This document shows positions 9,499 through 16,623 of a DNA stretch of 37,357 bases, one piece after another. Origin of the DNA: Bacteroidales bacterium. Lineage in GTDB: Bacteria > Bacteroidota > Bacteroidia > Bacteroidales > Bacteroidaceae. A program made the position numbers and the translations under genes. The stretch is taken from positions 1 through 37,357 of the forward strand of contig SFCP01000012.1 in the NCBI GenBank assembly GCA_004558535.1, read 5' to 3'. The notes under the pieces were generated by a model that worked only from the letters and a program-made list of their open reading frames with translations, was not told the origin of the DNA and did no database searches. Each line of letters starts with the position of its first letter. The stretch's first letter is position 1.

Positions 9499-9529
9499 CA
9501 AAGGTACGACTTTTCTGCATACACCCAAA
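9499..9529 (-). promoter_or_regulatory. Bacteroidetes sigma-ABfrA promoter
   Basis: Read on the minus strand, TTTG (9526-9529) is followed by a 19-bp spacer and TACCTTTG (9499-9506). This is a full match to the TTTG / TAnnTTTG consensus. Transcription should start near 9492, giving a leader of about 94 nt for the small membrane protein that starts at 9398. Confidence 0.72.
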
Positions 9530-9561
9530 TGATGCGCCCTAAAAAGCAAGTTCTGCGCAGT

Positions 9562-9589
9562 GAGTTCTACACCATGAGTTCTACACCAT
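9562..9589 (+). repeat. Two-copy 14-bp tandem repeat
   Basis: GAGTTCTACACCAT occurs twice with no spacer (9562-9575 and 9576-9589). It lies upstream of the promoter at 9499-9529, in gene-free sequence. No function is evident. Confidence 0.7.
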
Positions 9590-9728
9590 GAATAGGCCAT
9601 CAAACTGAGAATTTGTGCCTCGCGGTATATGTAGGCAGGAAACCTTGTGGGAGGGGACGCGTTCATTTAGTTCCGCAAAGCATTCCTACGCGCGCATTAC
9701 GTATTTTATGGGGCCTATTTTTTCTGCA

Positions 9729-9954
9729 AACTATACACCCGAGCAGTTTTATTACTGATTGATAACTTTTTAGTTGGTGTATAGTTGGCCCGCCCAACTA
9801 TACACCAACCATACACCTTGACTTATTTTTTAGGAAAAGAGCATGCATCCGTTGGTGTAGGGTTTGGAACAGTTGGTGTAGGGTTTGGAAGACCAACTAT
9901 ACACCGATGAATAAATGACACACAGGCACTTGTGGTGTCGGGTGTATAGTTTGC
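9729..9954. repeat. Cluster of GGTGTATAGTT elements, including a 16-bp perfect inverted repeat
   Basis: The element (G)TTGGTGTATAGTTGG recurs in both orientations within about 225 bp. Positions 9773-9788 and 9794-9809 form a perfect 16-bp inverted repeat with a CCCGC loop. Further copies or variants lie near 9729, 9808, 9851, 9872, 9892 and 9941; the copies at 9851 and 9872 share the variant GTTGGTGTAGGGTTTGGA. No reading frame of quality crosses it. It looks like a dispersed intergenic repeat or a set of protein-binding sites. Confidence 0.8.
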
Positions 9955-10075
9955 TTCATTTTTGGGGTACAAAAAAGCGTATATATATATGCGCGAGGCT
10001 GTTTATCTATGCCAATGTTGTTTCCCTTTCGATACCTTTCCCAATCAGGTGAAAGCAGGTACGAAAAAATAGGCA

Positions 10076-10241
10076 GCACTTAGTTGAAACTACAAGGCAC
10101 TTAGTTGAAACTACAAGGCACTTAGTTGAAATTACAAAGCACTTAGTTGAAACTACAAAGCACTTAGTTGAAAACAAAGCACTTAGTTGAAACTACAAAG
10201 CACTTAGTTGAAATTACAAAGCACTTAGTTGAAATTACAAA
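10076..10241. repeat. Eight-copy 21-bp tandem repeat array
   Basis: The unit is GCACTTAGTTGAAACTACAA plus A or G. Copies start at 10076, 10097, 10118, 10139, 10160, 10179, 10200 and 10221. The fifth copy lacks two bases and three copies read AAATTACAAA instead of AAACTACAAA. Each consensus unit holds the short dyad TAGTT-GA-AACTA. There are no spacers, so it is not a CRISPR. The plus-strand frames hit TGA in the unit or have no start, so it is probably not coding. Iteron-like binding sites or a minisatellite are both possible. Confidence 0.92.
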
Positions 10242-10350
10242 GGGCCAATAAATTCCGTAGATTGTTTATGCGTATTCCACAAGGGCCGGCAGCTATATTG
10301 GAGCCGATGCAGTAGAAAAACTGCAGTCACCGACAGGAAGTGTACGGCAA

Positions 10351-10396
10351 GAAACAAAAAGAAAGTCTTATCCGAAGCATATGGGATAAGACTTTC
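10351..10396 (-). terminator. Intrinsic terminator of the tRNA-Arg cluster
   Basis: On the minus strand a perfect 13-bp stem (10384-10396 with 10361-10373, 10-nt loop) is followed by CTTTTTGTTTC. It lies 9 bp beyond the 3' end of the last tRNA and is a textbook intrinsic terminator. Confidence 0.85.
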
Positions 10397-10404
10397 CGAG
10401 AATG

Positions 10405-10478
10405 TGACTCCTATAGGATTCAAACCTATAACCTTCTGATCCGTAGTCAGATGCTCTATTCAGTTGAGCTAAGGAGCC
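10405..10478 (-). tRNA. tRNA-Arg(ACG), copy 3 of 3 in transcription order
   Basis: The minus strand folds as a 74-nt cloverleaf. The acceptor arm GGCTCCT pairs with AGGAGTC (one G-U), the D arm is GCTC/GAGC, the anticodon stem TCTGA/TCAGA carries loop CTACGGA, and the T arm is ATAGG/CCTAT around TTTGAAT. The anticodon is ACG, read as inosine-CG after TadA editing, so it decodes CGU, CGC and CGA. CCA is not encoded. It is identical to its two neighbours. Confidence 0.96.
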
Positions 10479-10512
10479 GTTCATTTTTGCGCGATGGGCC
10501 TTTGCCAATGAG

Positions 10513-10586
10513 TGACTCCTATAGGATTCAAACCTATAACCTTCTGATCCGTAGTCAGATGCTCTATTCAGTTGAGCTAAGGAGCC
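10513..10586 (-). tRNA. tRNA-Arg(ACG), copy 2 of 3
   Basis: Identical in all 74 bases to the copies at 10405 and 10620, with the same ACG anticodon loop. It is separated from its neighbours by spacers of 34 and 33 nt that are themselves similar, so the repeated unit is the tRNA plus its spacer (about 107-108 bp). Confidence 0.96.
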
Positions 10587-10619
10587 GGTCATTTATGCAC
10601 GTTGGGCCTTGCAAATGAG

Positions 10620-10693
10620 TGACTCCTATAGGATTCAAACCTATAACCTTCTGATCCGTAGTCAGATGCTCTATTCAGTTGAGCTAAGGAGCC
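10620..10693 (-). tRNA. tRNA-Arg(ACG), copy 1 of 3 (promoter-proximal)
   Basis: Identical to the two downstream copies. It is the first transcribed, about 57 nt downstream of the predicted start site of the promoter at 10757-10786. CCA is not encoded. Confidence 0.96.
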
Positions 10694-10756
10694 AATAATT
10701 TGCGGAAACCGCTCAAAAATCATGTCAAAGAACCCGTTTGTTGGGCTTAACGGCTG

Positions 10757-10786
10757 CAAAGGTACACATTTCCGAAGAACCTGCAA
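10757..10786 (-). promoter_or_regulatory. Promoter of the tRNA-Arg cluster
   Basis: On the minus strand CTTG (the TTG is 10784-10786) is followed by 19 bp and TACCTTTG (10757-10764), fitting the Bacteroidetes primary-sigma consensus. It would start a precursor holding all three tRNAs, ending at the hairpin at 10361-10396. Confidence 0.65.
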
Positions 10787-10935
10787 GGCTTTCGGGGCAG
10801 TTTTTTTTGCAGAAACAGGGGAAAGCAAGGAAAATGCAGGTGGATTTGGACGTTTACAGCAGCGTACAGCAGAGCAAGTGCCAACCCGCACATCGCGCCA
10901 TGTTGTCGGCCGGCACTGCCCTAAGGGATGGTGGC

Positions 10936-12376
10936 TCAATGCGCGAGTAGTACCTTTTGGGTCGTACCTCCGGCTTTCACCACATATAGGCCCGGTGGCA
11001 CGATGGTGTGCTGCGTACGTCCCATCAACCGGCCATCGGCAGCGTAGACTGCGATGGGCTGTCCCGGTGCGTCTACCCGGATGCATCCGTCCTTTGCAGT
11101 GATCGACACGGCATTTCCGCTGATAGACTGTATGCCGACGGGGTCTTCACTAAAGTCGGTCACATAGAGTTCCACTACGTCATTCCATACGGCCAGGATG
11201 CCTGTCACATTCCAAATCCCATTCTCAGGCAAGGCGATTTCAAAGAAATTGTTGACAGGCAGTTTTGTGCCGTTCGAGATGTACAGGTCTGCATTATCAA
11301 ACAGGACGTAATTGAAGGCCACGTACTCGCTCTGCATATCCGCCGAGACATCAGCCGTCTTGCTCAGAAGGACAGGCGCAGCCCATTCGGGATGATAGTC
11401 CTCGGCCTCACGGAAAGAGGCATTGGTGCGTACATCCACGTCGACCGTCGTGGTCAGCTTCAGCAATCCATGGTCGTTGACCACCTTACCATAAAAGCCG
11501 GCAGGGATTGCATCCCCATTGCTGTAGTCGGGCAATGTGCCAAAAATCAGCAGGCTGCCGGTATTATCCCGCACATAGGTGTAAAATTGTGAGTTTTTCT
11601 GGTACGTGACCACCACGTCATTGGTAAACCGCACCACCTGCTCGGTATCGGTATAATTTTTGGCTTCAGCGATGCTGGATACATCATAAAGCGGTAAGAA
11701 GGCGTAACTGACCGTTGTGATTTCGCTGTCTTCATAGCCCTCTTTCTGTCCCTTGACGCTGATAGAGCAGCCCTCGCTGACTTCGAACGGCCCCTCGTAA
11801 ATCTGGAAATCCGCCCCATTGACGGAGTAATAGAGGATAGCCCCCTCGGTGGCGGTACTAACCGAGCAGGTGAAGGGCTCGAAATAGGTGCCGGATGCCG
11901 GCGCGATGACCGGTTTCTCCACCTGTTTCACCGCTTCTCCCTCGTATTCCACCTCTATGTTCGTGACGTGGCTCAACCCGCCGAACTTCATTTTGAGCGA
12001 GGTACTGCCACCCGTCCATGTCACTGTGCTGCCGGAGGGTTCTATCAACTCCGAGTTAAAATAGATGCCGGACGTACGCGTGGGCTTTTGGCAAGTGACT
12101 ACGACTTTGGTAATGCGCTGTCCGCCGATAGTGGCCAATGTCATGACTTGGTTCTGCTGGATGACAAAATAACTGCCCAAGGGTTGCGAGATGTCATACA
12201 TGCTCGTAGCTTTGTACAAGCCGACGTTCAGACCCTCAGCGCCCGAGAGCTGATAACCTTCGCCATATTCGGGATGTACGGAAGCGGACCATTGCAGGGA
12301 TTGCAGTTACCTGTGCGGCCGAGGCAAAAAGAGCAACGGCGAGAGAGAGCACGGAGAGGAGTAGAATTTTTTTCAT
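10936..12376 (-). pseudogene. Secreted protein with chitobiase-C-like and OB-fold-like domains, broken by one frameshift
   Basis: The ATG at 12376 opens a good signal peptide (MKKILLLSVLSLAVALFASAAQ), but its frame stops after 46 codons. The rest of the protein, beginning around 'LQSLQWSASVHPEYGEGYQL' and running to 10936, is in the +1 frame. Removing one base near 12290-12312 would join them into a 479-residue protein. The body has a C-terminal-chitobiase-like/FN3-like module ('PVIAPASGTYFEPFTCSV...GAILYYSVNG...') and then an OB-fold-like segment ('DVSSIAEAKNYTDTEQVVRF...GSLLIFG') as in Bacteroidetes DUF5689-type surface proteins. The end is a 'AVYAADGRLMG...GLYVVKAGG' sorting tail. It may be a real pseudogene or a sequence error. 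No enzyme activity is suggested. A possible start inside the long frame is the ATG at 12219, but that product would lack a signal peptide. Confidence 0.75.
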
Positions 12377-12461
12377 ACGGAGAGGATTATATCTGACTTT
12401 GTAGAGAAACACGCAGGGACCCAAATGGCGACACCTGCCTGCTGTCTGAATGATTTGTCTG

Positions 12462-12469
12462 CAAAATTA
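12462..12469 (-). promoter_or_regulatory. Possible -7 element for the frameshifted secreted-protein gene
   Basis: TAATTTTG on the minus strand matches TAnnTTTG and would place the start about 80 nt before the ATG at 12376. I see no clear -33 TTTG at the right distance. Confidence 0.35.
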
Positions 12470-12536
12470 GCAAAAAACACAGCAGGGTGTAGCATTTTGC
12501 ATGTATATTTTAGAAAATAGTGATTTTGGGACATAC

Positions 12537-12577
12537 AAAAAAGGAGGGAAAACAAGGTCTTACCTTACTTTTCCCCC
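12537..12577 (-). terminator. Intrinsic terminator after dnaE
   Basis: On the minus strand GGGAAAA (12546-12552) pairs with TTTTCCC (12569-12575), with an inner stem AAGGT/ACCTT (12554-12558, 12562-12566) and a 3-nt loop. A TCCTTTTTTG run follows. It overlaps the end of the extended dnaE frame (stop at 12560), which argues that the true dnaE stop is upstream, at 12627. Confidence 0.65.
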
Positions 12578-15500
12578 ACTTCTTTTCCAATAATAAGGAA
12601 TTGCTTTTTTGTGAAGGTGTGCCCCCTCAATTGATCTGGTATTCGAGTCCTTCGCTGTTGTCGATGTAGTCCTCTTGGTAATAGTGACGCCATGAGCCGG
12701 GGCCTGCAGCAGCACGTGGTGTCCCTCTTCGCAGTCGGTCGCCTGGATATAGAGCCCAGTCGTCCCCGGCGAGGCCAACAGCAGGGAGGTCAGTTCGCGT
12801 GCGCCGGCTTCGTCGAAGCGGTCCAGCCGGATGGTGAGGGTGAGTCGCTCCAGCCGTTTGTCGCGTACGTCGGAAAGGAATTCTATCTTGCCGATATGCA
12901 GTTCAAGTTCGTCGGGCCGCCACTTGTGCGGTTCCAGCCGTGCAGTTACGAATAGTGAGTTACCCACGGAGAAATAGCTTTTCCATGTAGCCCAGTCCTG
13001 TCCGAAAAGGCGCAATTCGTAGGAGCCGCTCATGTCCTCAATTCGCACCATGCCATAGGGAAGGCCTTTGGAGGTGGGCTTTTCGTGGGAGGAGGCTACA
13101 ATGCCGCCAAAGGTGATTTCCTGCTGCTTGATGGCATAGAGGTCTTCGAGTTCGGCCACATGCACGCTGCATATATTTTCCAAGATGACCTTATACTCGT
13201 CCAGGGGATGTCCCGAGATGTAGATACCAATGAGGTCGCGCTCTTTGTTGAGACGCTCGAGGTCGCTCCACGGCACGGGGTTGACGGGAATTTCCGGTTT
13301 GGCGATGTCGACGGCAATGGTGTCTCCGAAGAGGGTGTTGGCGGCGGCAGCCTTGTCCTGCTGGTAGAGGATGCCGTACTTTACGAGGCTGTCGATGAAG
13401 AGTTCCCCTTTTTCGTTGGGCGCAAAGAACTGGTCGCGGCTGATGTTGCCAAAGCTGTCGAATGCGCCGGCGACGGCCAGACTCTCGATACACTTCTTGT
13501 TGCAGGCCGAGAGCTGGATGCGTTCAATAAAGTCGTATACAGAGGTAAAGAGTCCGCCCCGTTCGCGTTCGCGCTGTATGGCTATGACGGCCGATTCGCC
13601 CACACCCTTGATTGCGCCAAGTCCGAAGCGTATCTCTCCGCGCCGGTTCACGCTGAACTTCAGCCGGCTCTCGTTGATATCAGGTCCGAGGGTACGGATT
13701 TTCATGGCTTTGCATTCGTCCATCAGCTTAGTGATGGTCTTGATGTCGGTCAGGCTTCGGCTCATGACGCCCGCCATGAACTGCGAGGGGTAGTTGGCCT
13801 TGAGATATGCCGTCTGATAGGCCACCCAGGAGTAGCAGGTGGCGTGGCTCTTGTTGAAGGCATAGGATGCAAAGGCCCGCCAGTCCTCCCAAATCTTCTC
13901 GAGCACCTTCGGGTCGTACCCCTTGGCTGTTCCTCCTTTGATGAATTTGGGGTACATGTGGTTCAGTTTGTCGATCAGCTTCTTTCCCATCGCCTTGCGC
14001 AGCGCGTCGCTTTCGCCGCGGGTGAAGTCGGCGATTTCGCGCGAGAGGAGCATCACCTGCTCCTGGTAGACGGTGATACCATAGGTGTCCTTCAGGTACT
14101 TCTCCATGCAGGGCAGGTCGTAGCGGATGGGTTCCTCGCCGTGTTTTCGCTTGATGAACTGCGGGATGTAGGCGATGGGGCCCGGACGATAGAGTGCGTT
14201 CATGGCTATCAAGTCCTCGAAGGTGGAGGGCTGGAGCTCGCGCAGATATTTTTGCATGCCGGGGGATTCAAACTGGAACGTCCCCACGGTGTTGCCGTCG
14301 CAATACAGCTGATAGGTGGCAGGGTCTTCGATGCTGATTTTGTCAATATCGAGCTCTATGCCCAGCGACTGACGGATGTTTTCGATGGCTTCGCGTATGA
14401 TGGAGAGGGTCTTCAGTCCCAAGAAGTCCATCTTGATCAATCCGGTTTCCTCGATCACTTTTCCTTCATACTGCGTGCAGTGCACCTTCTCGCCGGTTTC
14501 CTTGTCGTCCGCTGTAGAGACGGGCACCCAGTCCGAAATATTATCGCGACAGATAATGAAGCCGCAGGCGTGCACACCGGTGTTGCGTACGTTTCCCTCA
14601 AGCATTTTGGCGTAGCGGAACGTGTCGCGCATCACGGGGTTGGAGGAAGCTTCCGCCTCGCGCAACTCCGGAATGGCAGCGATGGCATTTGTCAGGTTCA
14701 TCTTGGGCACTTTGCCGTCGGGACCCTCGGGCAGTTTGTCGGGGATGTACTTGACGAGGCGTGTACTGATATCGAGCGGCAATTTTTGCACACGGGCCAC
14801 GTCCTTGAGCGCCGACTTGGTGGCCATTGTGCCATAAGTGATGATGTGGGCAACCTTCTCCTCGCCATATTTTTGCGTCACCCAGTTGAGCACACGTCCG
14901 CGGCCGTCGTCGTCGAAGTCGACATCTATATCGGGCAGGGAGATACGGTCGGGATTGAGGAAGCGCTCGAACAGCAGGTCGTACTTGATGGGGTCTACCT
15001 GCGTGATGCCCAGACAATAGGCCACGGCGCTACCGGCAGCGGAACCACGACCCGGGCCTACGGAGACATCTAGCTCCTCTCGGGCAGCACGGATATAGTC
15101 CTGCACAATCAGGAAGTATCCGGGGAAGCCCATCGTCTTCATGATATGCAGTTCAAACTTGATGCGCTCTGCCGTCTCTTCGTTCAAGGGGTTTCCGTAG
15201 CGACGCTCCGCACCTTCGTAGGCCAGTTTGGCCAAGTAGTCCGCTTCTAATTTGATACGGTAAAGTTTGTCGTACCCACCTAATTTCTTGATTTTGTCCT
15301 CGCCCTCCTCGCGGCTCATCACGACACGGCCGTTTTCGTCCTGCGTAAATTCGTTATAAAGGTCTTCCCGGGTAAATTTAGCGCGGTATTCCTCCTCCGT
15401 GCCAAAATCTTCGGGGATTTCGAAGTTGGGCATAATGGGGGCGTGGTCTATGCTGTAGGTTTCCACCTTGTCGCAGACTTCACAGGTATTGGCCAACGCT

Positions 15501-16486
15501 TCGGGCAAGTCGGCAAAGACCTCATTCATTTCGGCTTGCGTCTTGAACCACTCCTGTTTGGTGTAGAGCATGCGGGTGGGGTCGTTCAGATCCTTTCCTG
15601 TGGCGAGGCAGATAAGGCGGTCGTGGGCTTCGCCATTTTCCTCGTCTACGAAGTGCGAGTCGTTGCTGCAGATTACCTTGATGCCGTTGCGTCGCGCTAT
15701 GTCCAACAGGACGGCATTTACTTTCTGCTGCAGGGGGAAGGTCTCCCGGTTGGCATTTATATTGGGGTCGGTCACCTCGTGGCGTTGCAATTCTATGTAA
15801 TAGTCCTCACCAAAAGTCTGCTTGAACCACAGCGCAGCCTCTTCAGCCCCCTTGATGTCGCCGGCCAGGATCTTCTGGGGCAGCTCGCCTCCCAAACAGG
15901 CCGAACATACGATGAGCCCCTCGCGGTAGGTCTCCAAATCCTTGTGGTCCGTACGTGGACGCATATAGAAACCATCGACCCACGAACGCGAAACGAGCTT
16001 GATCAGGTTGTGATAGCCTCGCTCGTTCTTGGCCAAGACTACCAAGTGCCAGCCGGAACTGTCGATTTTCCCTTCCTTCAGGGTCTTGTCGCCCCGTCGT
16101 GCCACGTACATTTCACAACCAAAGATGGGTTTGAAGTTGGCTACGGGTTCCTCCTTGGCTATCACGGCCCGCACCTCGGAGAGCAGTTCCTCCCGGCTCT
16201 TTCCCTCATCCGGATTGCTCCCGTCCTTCCCCAAAGTAGGCGTATAGGTTCCCTCCTCGAGTGCCTGCAGCTTGCTTTTGGCTGCCTTTAAGTTGCCCTT
16301 GGCCTTTCCGCACACCTTGTTGGTGTAATTAAAGAATTCCTTGATGCCCATCATATTGCCATGGTCTGTCACTGCCATACCACGCATGCCATCGCGAATG
16401 GCTTTGTCAACCAGTTTGCTGACTGAGGCTTGCCCGTCCAGGATGGAGTATTCGGTGTGGACGTGCAGGTGTACAAAGTTTTCCAT
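12560..16486 (-). CDS. dnaE: DNA polymerase III subunit alpha (probable frameshift at the 3' end)
   Basis: This is the replicative polymerase. The PHP domain starts at 'FVHLHVHTEYSILDGQ'. The C-family palm carries D519 and D521 ('PDIDVDFDDD') and D687 ('MDFLGL'), matching the three catalytic aspartates of E. coli DnaE. A helix-hairpin-helix region ('GLGAIKGVGESAV') and an OB domain ('ITFGGIVASSHEKPTSKG') follow. As read, the frame gives 1,308 residues with an atypical end 'RTTSTTAKDSNTRS...'. In the alternate frame the same DNA reads 'YQEDYIDNSEGLEYQIN' then TGA at 12627-12629, which is the kind of end expected for Bacteroidetes DnaE. Adding one base near 12671-12692 would give a protein of about 1,286 residues. 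It lies 137 bp downstream of glnS. Confidence 0.95.
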   Translation of the reverse strand: MENFVHLHVHTEYSILDGQASVSKLVDKAIRDGMRGMAVTDHGNMMGIKEFFNYTNKVCGKAKGNLKAAKSKLQALEEGTYTPTLGKDGSNPDEGKSREELLSEVRAVIAKEEPVANFKPIFGCEMYVARRGDKTLKEGKIDSSGWHLVVLAKNERGYHNLIKLVSRSWVDGFYMRPRTDHKDLETYREGLIVCSACLGGELPQKILAGDIKGAEEAALWFKQTFGEDYYIELQRHEVTDPNINANRETFPLQQKVNAVLLDIARRNGIKVICSNDSHFVDEENGEAHDRLICLATGKDLNDPTRMLYTKQEWFKTQAEMNEVFADLPEALANTCEVCDKVETYSIDHAPIMPNFEIPEDFGTEEEYRAKFTREDLYNEFTQDENGRVVMSREEGEDKIKKLGGYDKLYRIKLEADYLAKLAYEGAERRYGNPLNEETAERIKFELHIMKTMGFPGYFLIVQDYIRAAREELDVSVGPGRGSAAGSAVAYCLGITQVDPIKYDLLFERFLNPDRISLPDIDVDFDDDGRGRVLNWVTQKYGEEKVAHIITYGTMATKSALKDVARVQKLPLDISTRLVKYIPDKLPEGPDGKVPKMNLTNAIAAIPELREAEASSNPVMRDTFRYAKMLEGNVRNTGVHACGFIICRDNISDWVPVSTADDKETGEKVHCTQYEGKVIEETGLIKMDFLGLKTLSIIREAIENIRQSLGIELDIDKISIEDPATYQLYCDGNTVGTFQFESPGMQKYLRELQPSTFEDLIAMNALYRPGPIAYIPQFIKRKHGEEPIRYDLPCMEKYLKDTYGITVYQEQVMLLSREIADFTRGESDALRKAMGKKLIDKLNHMYPKFIKGGTAKGYDPKVLEKIWEDWRAFASYAFNKSHATCYSWVAYQTAYLKANYPSQFMAGVMSRSLTDIKTITKLMDECKAMKIRTLGPDINESRLKFSVNRRGEIRFGLGAIKGVGESAVIAIQRERERGGLFTSVYDFIERIQLSACNKKCIESLAVAGAFDSFGNISRDQFFAPNEKGELFIDSLVKYGILYQQDKAAAANTLFGDTIAVDIAKPEIPVNPVPWSDLERLNKERDLIGIYISGHPLDEYKVILENICSVHVAELEDLYAIKQQEITFGGIVASSHEKPTSKGLPYGMVRIEDMSGSYELRLFGQDWATWKSYFSVGNSLFVTARLEPHKWRPDELELHIGKIEFLSDVRDKRLERLTLTIRLDRFDEAGARELTSLLLASPGTTGLYIQATDCEEGHHVLLQAPAHGVTITKRTTSTTAKDSNTRSIEGAHLHKKAIPYYWKRSGGKVR

Positions 16487-16623
16487 GAGAGGGATGTAAG
16501 AGGATAAAAGGGGGAATTGTCCATCGAAGCGCGGTTGGCTTCAGACAGGAAAGAGCGCAGGCTGTCCACCTGCGCCCGGTAAGAGGAAAAATGGGGTGAG
16601 CTGCGAGCGTCTTGGCTTTGCGG

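Larger units (their letters stand above)
9399..10404. other. 1-kb gene-free region rich in repeats
   Basis: No convincing gene is present here. Possible short frames have no recognisable protein, no conserved start context, and run through repeats. The region holds, in order: the promoter of the small membrane protein, a two-copy 14-bp repeat, the GGTGTATAGTT cluster, an AT run near 9978, the 21-bp tandem array at 10076-10241, and the tRNA terminator at 10351-10396. Confidence 0.7.

Noticed and set aside
9313..9666. Minus-strand frame of 117 codons before the small membrane protein
   Set aside because: It overlaps the promoter and the better-supported gene at 9189-9398 and looks like random coding.
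10076..10241. CRISPR array
   Set aside because: Units are contiguous with no unique spacers, and no cas genes are in the window.
10340..10618. Frames with repeated 'SYRIQTYNLLIRSQMLYSVELRSRSF' type peptides
   Set aside because: These are tRNA-Arg copies read as protein; the DNA folds as cloverleaf tRNAs on the other strand.
13085..15073. Long plus-strand frame of 662 codons opposite dnaE
   Set aside because: It is an antisense shadow of the catalytic part of dnaE, with no recognisable domains.
16555..16575. GCGCAGG/CCTGCGC hairpin between glnS and dnaE as a terminator
   Set aside because: The stem is only 7 bp and no T-run follows on the minus strand, so I do not claim it as a terminator.
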